Shown here: positions 1 through 6,263 of the stretch, one piece after another
How positions within the stretch are numbered: the first letter of the stretch is position 1
Layout of the letters: every line of letters begins with the position of its first letter
Source of the DNA: an uncultured Bacteroidales bacterium
GTDB taxonomy: Bacteria; Bacteroidota; Bacteroidia; Bacteroidales; Bacteroidaceae
Direction: 5' to 3'
Assembly (NCBI GenBank): GCA_947367415.1
Contig: CANBEE010000052.1
Location: 1 to 13,096 of the forward strand
DNA length: 13,096 nucleotides
The notes under the pieces: model-generated
The model's input: only the letters and a program-made list of their open reading frames with translations
What the model was told of the DNA's origin: nothing
Databases searched by the model: none
Made by a program: the position numbers and the translations under genes

Positions 1-1
1 A

Positions 2-895
2 TTCCTCTACGCGAAGATGAACGAGATTGACCAGTTTGACGCCCTGAAAACCTCGGCACGCTCGAAGGCACACTTCCAAATCATGTGCCTCGCCTTCGAC
101 CCCGGCAACGTGTATGGACAGACGCGCGTGGGCACCTCCTCGGTGAGCGAGCGCGTGTGCATCCGCTTCAACTGGAACGCCTCGACCACCATCCGCAAGG
201 GGCAGGCCTACTTCCAGGGCGTGCTCACCGACGGGCCCATCTCGCGCATCAACTTCTGCATGATACCGCCCCGCGAGATAGGCTCCGAGATGCCCGTATA
301 TGGGTCCTACGATGCCGCCTTCGACGAGGAGCTGCGCCCCTACATCGAATGCCTGACCAAGGCACGCGGCACTATCGAGTGCAAGCAGGCGATGACGCTG
401 GCCAAGCGGCTGGTGGAGGAGTGTGCCGAGACGGCGCGGTTGTCGCAAAACCGCGTGTACGAGAACCTCTCCTTCCGCGCCAACGTGATAGCCTACCTCA
501 AGGCCATGGTGCTCTATGTGGCGCACGGCGAGCGGTGGGACAAGACGATGGAGGAGTTCGTCCGCTGGTCATTGCACTACGACCTGTGGTGCAAGATGCA
601 CCTCTTCGGCGAGGCCATCGAGGCGCAGGAGGCGGCGGGAGAAAACAAGAAGCACCGAGGGCCGCAAAACCTGCTCGACCTGTTGCCCGAAGTGTTCACC
701 CGCGAGGAGGCACAGGCCATGCGCCATCGTGTAGGCATACGCACCGGCTCGCTATCGCTGATGCTGAGCAACTGGAAGCAACGCGGATACATCGAACTCT
801 ATGGCGAGGAGGTGAGCCGCACCGAGGCCAGCCGACAACGGTACATCAAGACGGAGGAGTACTTGCGTCGCCACGGGCGACAAATTGAGAATTGA
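2..895 (+). CDS. DUF3987-type primase/helicase-associated protein, C-terminal part (5' end outside window)
   Basis: The frame is open to the left edge of the window, and the codons before the first ATG (position 17) continue the same protein-like sequence, so I treat this as the C-terminal ~297 residues of a longer protein. The text NEIDQFDALKT, then RFNWNAST, TDGPISRINF and PVYGSYD, followed by a helical region with ENLSFRANVIAYLKAMVLYV and WSLHYDLWCKM, matches my memory of the C-terminal region of Bacteroidales DUF3987 proteins. These often carry a BT4734/VirE-type N-terminal domain and are thought to be primase- or helicase-like. The Walker and N-terminal regions would lie outside the window. 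The C-terminal ~70 residues look like a small winged-helix segment (VGIRTGSLSLMLSNWKQRGY). The stop codon lies inside a 7-bp repeat, which encodes the final QIEN. The DUF4248 gene follows 95 nt later, a frequent pairing. The family assignment is from memory and the biochemical role is inferred. Confidence 0.68.
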   Translation, partial: FLYAKMNEIDQFDALKTSARSKAHFQIMCLAFDPGNVYGQTRVGTSSVSERVCIRFNWNASTTIRKGQAYFQGVLTDGPISRINFCMIPPREIGSEMPVYGSYDAAFDEELRPYIECLTKARGTIECKQAMTLAKRLVEECAETARLSQNRVYENLSFRANVIAYLKAMVLYVAHGERWDKTMEEFVRWSLHYDLWCKMHLFGEAIEAQEAAGENKKHRGPQNLLDLLPEVFTREEAQAMRHRVGIRTGSLSLMLSNWKQRGYIELYGEEVSRTEASRQRYIKTEEYLRRHGRQIEN

Positions 896-970
896 AAGTT
901 GACCATCCGGATGGTACTCTAACCCCTAATCTCTAAACACTAAACAAGTATTCAGATATTCAGTATTCAG
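882..970. repeat. Three different short tandem repeats in one 95-nt spacer
   Basis: The spacer between the DUF3987 and DUF4248 genes is almost entirely repeat. It begins with degenerate AATTGAR-like 7-mers (883-901), which overlap the upstream stop codon. After a 14-bp palindrome come CTAACCC, CTAATCT, CTAAACA and CTAAACA (918-945), a 7-bp period. It ends with TATTCAG three times (949-955, 957-963, 964-970), nearly in tandem. No promoter is evident, so the two genes are probably co-transcribed through it. Similar words recur elsewhere in this window. Confidence 0.75.
902..915. other. 14-bp perfect palindrome
   Basis: ACCATCCGGATGGT reads identically on both strands. It sits between two short-repeat blocks, 7 nt after the DUF3987 stop codon. 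It could form a small hairpin or be a protein-binding site. There is no T-run after it, so a terminator role is not supported. Confidence 0.45.
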
Positions 971-990
971 TAATTTTTAATTCGATAACC

Positions 991-1209
991 ATGTGTAGAT
1001 TCAAAATCAAACCCTACCCCTTCGCCGAGCTGGCACAGATGTACTACCCCGACCATCAATACGACAGTGCCCTGCGCCACTTCCGCGAGGAGATGCACCT
1101 CACGCGCGGCCTGTGGGAGGCCATGCGGGCCGTGGGGTATAAGGAGAAGCTCAAGTATCTCTCGCGCAGCCAGGTACGCACGATAGTGCAGTTTCTGGGC
1201 GAGCCGTAA
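991..1209 (+). CDS. DUF4248 domain-containing small protein
   Basis: This is a 72-residue protein. It opens with FKIKPYPFAELAQMYYPD, has a central helical part with RGLWEAMRAVGY, and ends in SQVRTIVQFLGEP. An F-I-x-x-Y start, an ELA..Y.P segment, a late QV..I motif and a terminal LGEP are what I recall as typical of DUF4248, a family of about 70 residues common in Bacteroidales and often located beside DUF3987/VirE-N proteins, HU-like proteins and an N-acetylmuramoyl-L-alanine amidase. Its function is unknown; the helix-rich, basic character would suit nucleic-acid binding, but that is a guess. Here it follows the DUF3987 gene directly, while the HU and amidase genes often found next are absent: a hairpin and a convergent operon follow instead. 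The ATG at 991 has no Shine-Dalgarno sequence, only an AT-rich leader, which is usual for this phylum. Confidence 0.78.
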   Translation: MCRFKIKPYPFAELAQMYYPDHQYDSALRHFREEMHLTRGLWEAMRAVGYKEKLKYLSRSQVRTIVQFLGEP

Positions 1210-1250
1210 GAGAGCCCTTGTGCATTATCGCATATTGATTATGATTTTTG

Positions 1251-1285
1251 GCACGCTCCATCAACCGCGAGAAGATGGAGCGTGT
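1251..1285. terminator. Strong hairpin between convergent genes, possible bidirectional terminator
   Basis: Perfect 11-bp arms CACGCTCCATC (1252-1262) and GATGGAGCGTG (1274-1284) flank an 11-nt loop, and a G-T pair at 1251/1285 extends the stem. It lies 42 nt after the DUF4248 stop and 31 nt beyond the stop of the convergent glycoside hydrolase gene. Neither side has a classical U-tract: the plus side continues TGATTTC, and the T-run TTTTT at 1245-1249 precedes the stem on the plus strand. A terminator or 3'-end-stabilising role follows mainly from its position. Confidence 0.55.
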
Positions 1286-1315
1286 GATTTCAACAGACTC
1301 TACGCGCAGGGCGCA

Positions 1316-2968
1316 TCAGGGCTGTATGGCAAACTTACCCAGTAGCGTCGCCTTGCCATCCACGGTGGCAGTGACCTCGCAGGTGCCCTGCCCCAAAGTA
1401 GCTTGCGGCAGGGTGGCTGTGGTGCGGGCATAGGGGGCCAGCGCACCGATGGTGGTGGTGCCTATGGGCTTGCCATCGATGGTCACGGCTATCTCGGCAG
1501 GCTTCGAGGCCGAGAGGCCGTAGTTCTCTACCGATACCTTCACGGCACCTGTCTCCTTATCGTACCAGGGGCGACGTGCCGAGAGCATCGCGGGGCGATA
1601 GTCTACATAGGGCAGGCTGGCGTAGCCAAACACCATCTCGCCCTGCTTGGTGCGGCCGATGAGCTTGGGGGCCCACTCGTCGGGGGTGATGCCGCTGCCC
1701 TTGCCCTTGAAGGTGACGATGAGGTCGTCGCCCTCGACACGGGTGCGCAGGGGCTTGCATCCACGGCCGTAGTTGACCTCATCGTAGCTGCCGAAGCGCA
1801 GCGACTCGATGTCGAGCTCGGCCATCGGATTGAAGTCCTTCTCGCCGCGTATGCGCAGCTCTATGCGCTTGGTGGCTGCCGTGATGGGCTCCTCGCCCAG
1901 CACCTCCAGCAGCAAGCCCTTGTTGAGCGGTATGGCGATATTCTTCGAGCTGTGGCGGTCGCCCGGGAGGTCCTCCCACTTGATGGTGTCGATGACGGCA
2001 AAGTTGGCCTGCACGGCACGTCCCTGCTCGTCCTGACGTATCTTCAGTCGCTCATATTTGAACCAATGCTCTACCTCGCCATCTGCGTGGCGTGCCACAC
2101 CCGGCATGTAGGCCTCGCCCTGCTCGGTGACCCAGTGGAGGCCGTCCTTGGAGCGCTGGTAGAAGGCGATGCGCCCGAGCCAGTCGTTGACGATGAGGTG
2201 GTACTGCAGGCTGTCGCGCCACACCACGGGATCCTCGAAGCGCCCCTCGACGGCTGGGTATACACGCTCGTGTGTGAGCTGGCAGTAGGGTGCCAGGCCA
2301 TCGCGGCTTACCCACACGCCACCACCACGGCATACCATGAGGTACGACCCGTCGGGGCGGCGGGCAAAGGTGAGGTTCGACAGGCCCTCGATGATGCGCC
2401 GGTCGCGGGCATCGAACTGCAGCTTACCGTAGGTCCACACGTGGCTATCCTCGCTATCGGCGATGTAGTATCCATCGATGACGTATACCACCACGCGCCC
2501 ATCGGCCAGGCGGAATGCCTCGGGGTTGTGTCCCTTGCCCACGGAGTTCTCCACCTTGAAGGGGCCGTAGGGATTGTCGCACGTAGCGTGATACACGGTG
2601 GAGTTGCTCCAGAACATGTGTCCCTTGGGCGAGCTCTCGGGCCATCCGCACACGTAGAGGTGATACTTGCCATCGGAGGTCTGCAGGATGTTGCCGCCCC
2701 AGAAAGAGATGTCGGGCAGCTCTATGCCATTGTCCACGTAGCGGCCTTGCACGCTATCGGTACCCCAGATACCCTCTCCCTTGGTGCCTTGCGGCATGGG
2801 CAGGAAGCGGTCCATGAAACGGGCTCCCTCGACCAGCTGTGCCCACTCGGCAGGGCGCTCGCGCTCGGTCACCTGAGCGGTGAGGGTGGTAGCACTTAAG
2901 GAGAATAGGGCCACGAGGGCGGTGAGGGTGGCCTTGCGGCCACGATGGAGGGGGCTATTGTTTATCAT
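1316..2968 (-). CDS. Secreted five-bladed beta-propeller glycoside hydrolase (GH43/GH117-like), specificity unknown
   Basis: This 550-residue protein starts with a signal peptide (basic HRGRK, hydrophobic stretch, probable cleavage near TTLTA/QVTE at residues 31-32), so it should act in the periplasm or at the surface. Residues ~60-350 carry features of five-bladed propeller glycosidases: acidic PDISFWGGN around D86, STVYHATCDNPYGPFK (123-138), GHNPEAF (147-152), an EDPVVW blade motif with E245 and D246, and YERLKIRQDEQGR (305-317). Residues ~365-460 look like a beta-sandwich, and 468-550 like an Ig/CARDB-type domain. I cannot assign a CAZy family with confidence; GH43, GH117 or an unclassified relative are possible. 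It is the last gene of the operon, 64 nt after the zinc dehydrogenase with only a short repeat between, so it is probably co-transcribed with the predicted L-galactose pathway. That suggests, without proof, that it releases L-galactose or a related sugar. Confidence 0.72.
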   Translation of the reverse strand: MINNSPLHRGRKATLTALVALFSLSATTLTAQVTERERPAEWAQLVEGARFMDRFLPMPQGTKGEGIWGTDSVQGRYVDNGIELPDISFWGGNILQTSDGKYHLYVCGWPESSPKGHMFWSNSTVYHATCDNPYGPFKVENSVGKGHNPEAFRLADGRVVVYVIDGYYIADSEDSHVWTYGKLQFDARDRRIIEGLSNLTFARRPDGSYLMVCRGGGVWVSRDGLAPYCQLTHERVYPAVEGRFEDPVVWRDSLQYHLIVNDWLGRIAFYQRSKDGLHWVTEQGEAYMPGVARHADGEVEHWFKYERLKIRQDEQGRAVQANFAVIDTIKWEDLPGDRHSSKNIAIPLNKGLLLEVLGEEPITAATKRIELRIRGEKDFNPMAELDIESLRFGSYDEVNYGRGCKPLRTRVEGDDLIVTFKGKGSGITPDEWAPKLIGRTKQGEMVFGYASLPYVDYRPAMLSARRPWYDKETGAVKVSVENYGLSASKPAEIAVTIDGKPIGTTTIGALAPYARTTATLPQATLGQGTCEVTATVDGKATLLGKFAIQP

Positions 2969-2986
2969 AGTGTGATGATTTTTACA

Positions 2987-3026
2987 ATTAGGGGGTATTA
3001 GGGGCTATTAAAGGTGATTAGGGGAG
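2987..3026. repeat. 10-bp tandem repeat (ATTAGGGG-type), four degenerate units
   Basis: Four consecutive 10-bp units read ATTAGGGGGT, ATTAGGGGCT, ATTAAAGGTG and ATTAGGGGAG. They fill most of the 64-nt spacer between the dehydrogenase stop (3033) and the glycoside hydrolase start (2968), inside a probable operon. The core word is related to the CTAACCCCTAAT sequence at 918-929 on the opposite strand. No -7/-33 promoter pair was recognised within it. Confidence 0.7.
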
Positions 3027-3032
3027 GTGCTG

Positions 3033-4049
3033 CTAAAACTTCACCAGGATGCGGAACACCTTGGCGGGGTCGGCCGCCCACTGCTGCATGGCCTCAGAGG
3101 CCTCTTCGGGAGCGACCACGGCGCTGATGAGCTCGTCGGTGGGGCAGGCACCCAGCTGTAGGTAATGGATGACAGCGCGGAAGTCGGCAGGCAGGGCATT
3201 GCGCGAACCGCGTATGTCGAGCTCCTTCTGCACAAACAGCTTGGTGGTGTAGCTCACATCGCTCTTGGCATAGCCGATGTATACCACACGCCCCGTGAAG
3301 GCCACCTCCTCGACGGCTGCCCTATAGGTCGCTGGCGAGCCTACAGCCTCGATGACCACCGTGGGACCCAAGCCTCGGGTGATGCGCTGCAGGCTCTCGT
3401 GAAGCTGCTCGGTGGCGCTGTTGATGGTGTGGGTGGCTCCCATACGCTGTGCCAAGGCCAGCTTGCTGTCGTCGAGGTCAACGGCGATGACGGTGGCTCC
3501 GCGCAGCGAGGCACGTGTGATGGCGCCAAGGCCTATCATGCCGCAGCCGATGACCATGACCGTATCGGTATCGGTCACCTGTGCACGGTCTACCGCATGG
3601 AAGCCCACGCTCATGGGCTCGATGAGGGCGCAGTCGCGCAATGAGATGCCCTGCACGGGTATCACCTTCTGCCAAGGCACCACGATATAGTCGCACATGG
3701 CTCCGTGGCGCTGCACGCCCAATGTCTCGTTATGCTCGCAAGCATTGGGCCTACTGTTCATGCACGAGGCGCAGTGTCCGCAGTTGGTATAGGGATTTAT
3801 GGTCACGGTAGTGCCTACGGCAAGCGTGTCGGGCACGTCGGCGCCCACCTGCTCTATGGTAGCACCTATCTCGTGCCCGGGGATGACGGGCAGCTTCACC
3901 ATGGGGTTACGCCCGAGGAAGGTGTTGAGGTCTGAGCCGCAGAAGCCCACATAGCCAATCTTCACCAGCACCTCACCGGCATGCAGCTCGGGCTGAGGTA
4001 TGTCGGCAACGCAAAGGTTGCCCGGGGATGTTATCTGTATTGCTTTCAT
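3033..4049 (-). CDS. Zinc-dependent medium-chain dehydrogenase, probable L-galactonate 5-dehydrogenase (LgoD-like)
   Basis: This 338-residue protein has the complete medium-chain zinc alcohol dehydrogenase pattern. C37 (GFCGSD), the GHE motif (H59-E60) and E144 in LIEPMSVGFHA fit the catalytic zinc site. C90, C93, C96 and C104 fit the structural zinc lobe. The Rossmann motif GCGMIG (168-173) is followed by D191 at the end of the next strand, which favours NAD+. The start is ATG at 4049, which overlaps the lactonase stop as ATGA and so suggests translational coupling; a longer upstream reading would run through the lactonase gene and is rejected. In the Bacteroides vulgatus L-galactose pathway an enzyme of this family oxidises L-galactonate to D-tagaturonate, and E. 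coli LgoD does the same. The dehydrogenase class is near certain. The substrate is inferred from the two preceding genes; L-threonine-, sorbitol- or RspB-like activities are alternatives from sequence alone. Confidence 0.85.
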   Translation of the reverse strand: MKAIQITSPGNLCVADIPQPELHAGEVLVKIGYVGFCGSDLNTFLGRNPMVKLPVIPGHEIGATIEQVGADVPDTLAVGTTVTINPYTNCGHCASCMNSRPNACEHNETLGVQRHGAMCDYIVVPWQKVIPVQGISLRDCALIEPMSVGFHAVDRAQVTDTDTVMVIGCGMIGLGAITRASLRGATVIAVDLDDSKLALAQRMGATHTINSATEQLHESLQRITRGLGPTVVIEAVGSPATYRAAVEEVAFTGRVVYIGYAKSDVSYTTKLFVQKELDIRGSRNALPADFRAVIHYLQLGACPTDELISAVVAPEEASEAMQQWAADPAKVFRILVKF

Positions 4050-4963
4050 TCTGACATATTCTTTATATAGGGAAGCTCCACGAGGTGGGTAAACCCGTAG
4101 AACTCCTGTGCATTCTTTCCGAGGAACAATGCCTTCTCCTCCTCTGTGAGGTTGCGGCTCTTGCTCACGAAGTCGTAGCTCATGCGGTAGGTGATGGCGG
4201 TGATGGTGCGCGGGTAGTCGGACCCCCACATCAACTTGTCCATACCCACAAGGTCGGCAGCCTCGCGTATGGCGCGTATGGCTCCGTGGAAGGGGTAGAA
4301 CTCATCGTTGAAGAGCCAGGTGATGCCGCCCGACTCTATGCGCACGTTCCGGTGGCGTGCCAGGCGTATCTGCTCCTGCCATCCCTCGCGTGTCACCATG
4401 CCGAAGTGGCCAATGGCAATCTTCAGCCCGGGACACTCCTGTATGATTTCCTCCATCTCACCCACCTGCAGGTCACCGTCGGCAAGGTCAATGGAGAGTA
4501 TGGCCCCGCGCTGCTCCATGAGGCGAAACATCTGCATCATCTCGTCAGAGACGAGGCTCACGCGCCCCTCCTTCAGCAGCAGTCGCTGGGCAGGTATCTT
4601 GATGGCGCGGAAACCCGCATCAAGCAGTTCGCGTGCATGGGGCAGGAAGCCCGGACGGCGAAACTCACACATGCCACACACCATGAAGCGCTCAGGGTAG
4701 CGGCGTGCCACCTCCATGAGGTAGTCGTTCTGTATGCCGTCGATGTACTCTTGTGTGATGACAGCTGCCGACACCTGCGCATAGTCCATATTGGAGAGCA
4801 TCACCTCGGCGCTGTTCACCCCGTCCACCATGAAGGGCGGCACCATCTGGCGTATCTCGCCCATAAAGAGCGAGCGTCCCCCATCGAGCGTGCGTATGGG
4901 CAGTCCGTCAACCTCTGTATCTTGCCTCAACCATAGGTGGGCGTGTGCGTCAATGATTTTCAT
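4046..4963 (-). CDS. Amidohydrolase-superfamily sugar lactonase (COG3618), probable L-galactonolactonase
   Basis: This 305-residue protein starts MKIIDAHAHLW, with the amidohydrolase H-x-H metal motif at H7 and H9. H186 (AIGHFG) and D249 (WGSDYPRT) fit later metal or catalytic positions, and K122 lies in RAIKIPAQ. This is the Amidohydro_2/COG3618 type, which includes characterised L-fucono-, L-rhamnono- and L-galactonolactonases. Predicted role: cytoplasmic hydrolysis of the lactone made by the neighbouring aldo-keto reductase. I chose ATG at 4963 because it gives the family N-terminus. The longer frame begins with TTG at 5014, and its extra residues (VNNKSSITNHKS) are a translation of a 7-bp repeat. 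The stop overlaps the next gene's start by four bases (ATGA). The fold is confident. Substrate is from context, with L-fuconolactone the main alternative. Confidence 0.85.
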   Translation of the reverse strand: MKIIDAHAHLWLRQDTEVDGLPIRTLDGGRSLFMGEIRQMVPPFMVDGVNSAEVMLSNMDYAQVSAAVITQEYIDGIQNDYLMEVARRYPERFMVCGMCEFRRPGFLPHARELLDAGFRAIKIPAQRLLLKEGRVSLVSDEMMQMFRLMEQRGAILSIDLADGDLQVGEMEEIIQECPGLKIAIGHFGMVTREGWQEQIRLARHRNVRIESGGITWLFNDEFYPFHGAIRAIREAADLVGMDKLMWGSDYPRTITAITYRMSYDFVSKSRNLTEEEKALFLGKNAQEFYGFTHLVELPYIKNMSE

Positions 4964-5024
4964 TGATTTATGATTTGTGATTGATGATTTATTATTTACC
5001 TTCCGGCAGGTCAATTATCAACTA
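4964..5024. repeat. 7-bp tandem repeats between aldo-keto reductase and lactonase genes
   Basis: Five units with exact 7-bp spacing read TGATTTA, TGATTTG, TGATTGA, TGATTTA and TTATTTA (4964-4998). After TTCCGGCAGG comes a second pair, TCAATTA and TCAACTA (5011-5024), which covers the stop codon of the aldo-keto reductase. The block directly abuts the lactonase ATG, so it is the intercistronic leader of that gene. Its AT-rich, weakly structured sequence may help ribosome entry, but that is conjecture. Confidence 0.75.
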
Positions 5025-5953
5025 TTCCTCCAGCTCACTCGCTGCTGCTCGCCGATGATGTCGCGCACCTCTTGCACCAGCTTCCAGTCGATAGGCTCTT
5101 CGGCCCAGCGCAGGTTGCGTGCCACGTTGTCGGGGTTGGCACTGCTGAAGAGTGTGGTGGCGATGCGCTCATTGGTGAGGGCATACTGTATGGCCAGCTT
5201 CTCTATGGGGTAGCCCTTGGCCTTGCAATGCTGTGCGGCACGGCTACACGCCTCCACGAGCGGCTGCGGTGCCGGATGCCATGCAGGCACACCGCGCTCT
5301 GAGAGCAGTCCCATCGACAGGGGCGAGGCATTGATGATGCCTATGCCGCGGGCTTCGAAGTAGTCGAGATAATCGGTGAGCTTATCGTCGCACAGGCAGA
5401 AGTGGCAGAAGTTGAGCACCGTCTCCACCGTACCCTCGGGCACGTGGTCGATGACCCAGGTGAGGTTCTCGATCTGCAGGTCGGTGATGCCCACGTGGCT
5501 CACCACGCCCTTGTCGCGCAGTTCCACAAGTGCGGGCAGCGTCTCCTCGGCCACCTGGTGCAAGTCGGCAAACTCGATGTCGTGCACGTTGATGAGGTCT
5601 ATATGGTCCACGCCCAGCCGCTCCATGCTCTCATACACGCTCTCCGTGGCACGGCGTGCACTGTAGTCCCAGGTGTTGACACCATCCTTGCCGTAGCGTC
5701 CCACCTTGGTAGAGAGCCAATACTTGTCGCGCGGCACGGTACGCAGCGCCTTGCCCAGCACCGTCTCAGCCTTGTAATGCCCATAGTAGGGCGACACATC
5801 GATAAAGTTCATGCCACCCTCTACAGCCGTGTGCAGCGCTTCAATGGCACGACTCTCATCAATAGCGTGAAACACACCGCCTAATGAGGAAGCACCGAAG
5901 CTCAGTGCCGACACCTTCATGCCCGTATGTCCAATAGTGCGATAATTCATCAT
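5018..5953 (-). CDS. Aldo-keto reductase, probable L-galactose dehydrogenase
   Basis: This 311-residue NAD(P)-dependent oxidoreductase has the full aldo-keto reductase tetrad: D52 and Y57 (IDVSPYYG), K83 (LSTKVGRYG) and H124 (NVHDIEF). From memory it closely resembles plant L-galactose dehydrogenase: the GASSLGGVF start, DVSPYYG, HDIEFADL, VPEGTVETVLNFCH, INASPLSMGLLSERG and PAWHPAP all have close counterparts there. The plant enzyme oxidises C1 of L-galactose to the lactone, and the Bacteroides vulgatus L-galactose pathway begins with the same enzyme type. It is the first gene of the minus-strand operon. The protein begins Met-Met, so 5953 or 5950 may be the true start. No signal peptide is present, so it is cytoplasmic. 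L-fucose is the likeliest alternative or additional substrate, since it shares the galacto stereochemistry of the L-series. Confidence 0.85.
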   Translation of the reverse strand: MMNYRTIGHTGMKVSALSFGASSLGGVFHAIDESRAIEALHTAVEGGMNFIDVSPYYGHYKAETVLGKALRTVPRDKYWLSTKVGRYGKDGVNTWDYSARRATESVYESMERLGVDHIDLINVHDIEFADLHQVAEETLPALVELRDKGVVSHVGITDLQIENLTWVIDHVPEGTVETVLNFCHFCLCDDKLTDYLDYFEARGIGIINASPLSMGLLSERGVPAWHPAPQPLVEACSRAAQHCKAKGYPIEKLAIQYALTNERIATTLFSSANPDNVARNLRWAEEPIDWKLVQEVRDIIGEQQRVSWRNS

Positions 5954-5988
5954 TGTCTTCGATTCTTGTATTATCTATGTGATTTATG

Positions 5989-5996
5989 CAAAGATA
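5989..5996 (-). promoter_or_regulatory. Bacteroidetes -7 box for the aldo-keto reductase operon
   Basis: On the minus strand the bases read TATCTTTG, a perfect match to the Bacteroidetes -7 consensus TAnnTTTG, 36 nt before the aldo-keto reductase ATG. At the expected -33 distance (about 6016-6022) no TTTG is seen, so this could be a weak or activator-dependent promoter. Transcription would start near 5983. Confidence 0.5.
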
Positions 5997-6201
5997 CTAA
6001 TAATCTCGTATAATAGATGGCACGATAGCAGAAATAAATAGGACAAAATTATCATACAGCCTTTCGGCGCACATTTCTTCCAGTACCCATCAACATCGCT
6101 CTTTGACATGCCGAAAGCGCATTTTCTGTTCATTAGCAGCCACGAACATCCCAAAAACGTTGAGAGTCATGGCGAAAGGAGGCAGATAGTTGGCAAATAA
6201 T

Positions 6202-6232
6202 GTTGGTAAATAATATTTAATACATAATTTTA
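6202..6232 (+). promoter_or_regulatory. Candidate promoter of the GH31 gene
   Basis: GTTGG at 6202-6206 could be the -33 element, and TAATTTTA at 6225-6232 is one base off the TAnnTTTG -7 consensus; the gap between TTG and the -7 box is 19 nt. This would give a leader of about 25 nt before the ATG at 6264. Both boxes are imperfect, so the call is tentative. Confidence 0.35.
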
Positions 6233-6263
6233 CACGCTAAACAGACACTAATAACATTTACTG

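Larger units (their letters stand above)
5954..6263. promoter_or_regulatory. 310-nt divergent intergenic region
   Basis: No convincing gene is present. The region separates the leftward L-galactose-type operon from the rightward GH31 gene and holds a promoter candidate at each end (listed separately). In its middle is a pair of inverted 8-mers, CTTTCGGC (6061-6068) and GCCGAAAG (6110-6117), 41 nt apart. One small open frame (6108-6200, 30 codons) shows no coding features. The arrangement would let one regulator control both directions. Confidence 0.5.

Noticed and set aside
881..970. Repeat cluster as a CRISPR array or mobile-element end
   Set aside because: Units are 7 bp and contiguous with no spacers, and no terminal inverted repeats, transposase or target duplication are visible.
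1263..1400. Plus-strand open frame 1248-1433 after the DUF4248 gene
   Set aside because: It runs across the hairpin and into the 3' end of the convergent glycoside hydrolase, and its protein shows no features.
1403..2899. A 498-codon open frame antisense to the glycoside hydrolase
   Set aside because: It lies wholly inside a well-supported secreted enzyme gene. Its protein has no domain order or signal and is rich in Leu, Val, Ala, Gly and His, as expected for the complement of GC-biased codons. Long antisense frames occur opposite several other genes here for the same reason.
4050..4229. 60-residue N-terminal extension of the zinc dehydrogenase
   Set aside because: It reads through the lactonase gene in another frame. 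ATG 4049 starts the conserved fold and forms the usual ATGA overlap.
4964..5014. N-terminal extension of the lactonase starting at TTG 5014
   Set aside because: The extra 17 residues translate a 7-bp repeat, and the ATG at 4963 gives the family-typical MKIIDAHAH start.
6108..6200. 30-codon open frame in the divergent intergenic region
   Set aside because: It has no ribosome-binding context or recognisable composition, overlaps the inverted repeat and the candidate promoter zone, and is short enough to occur by chance.
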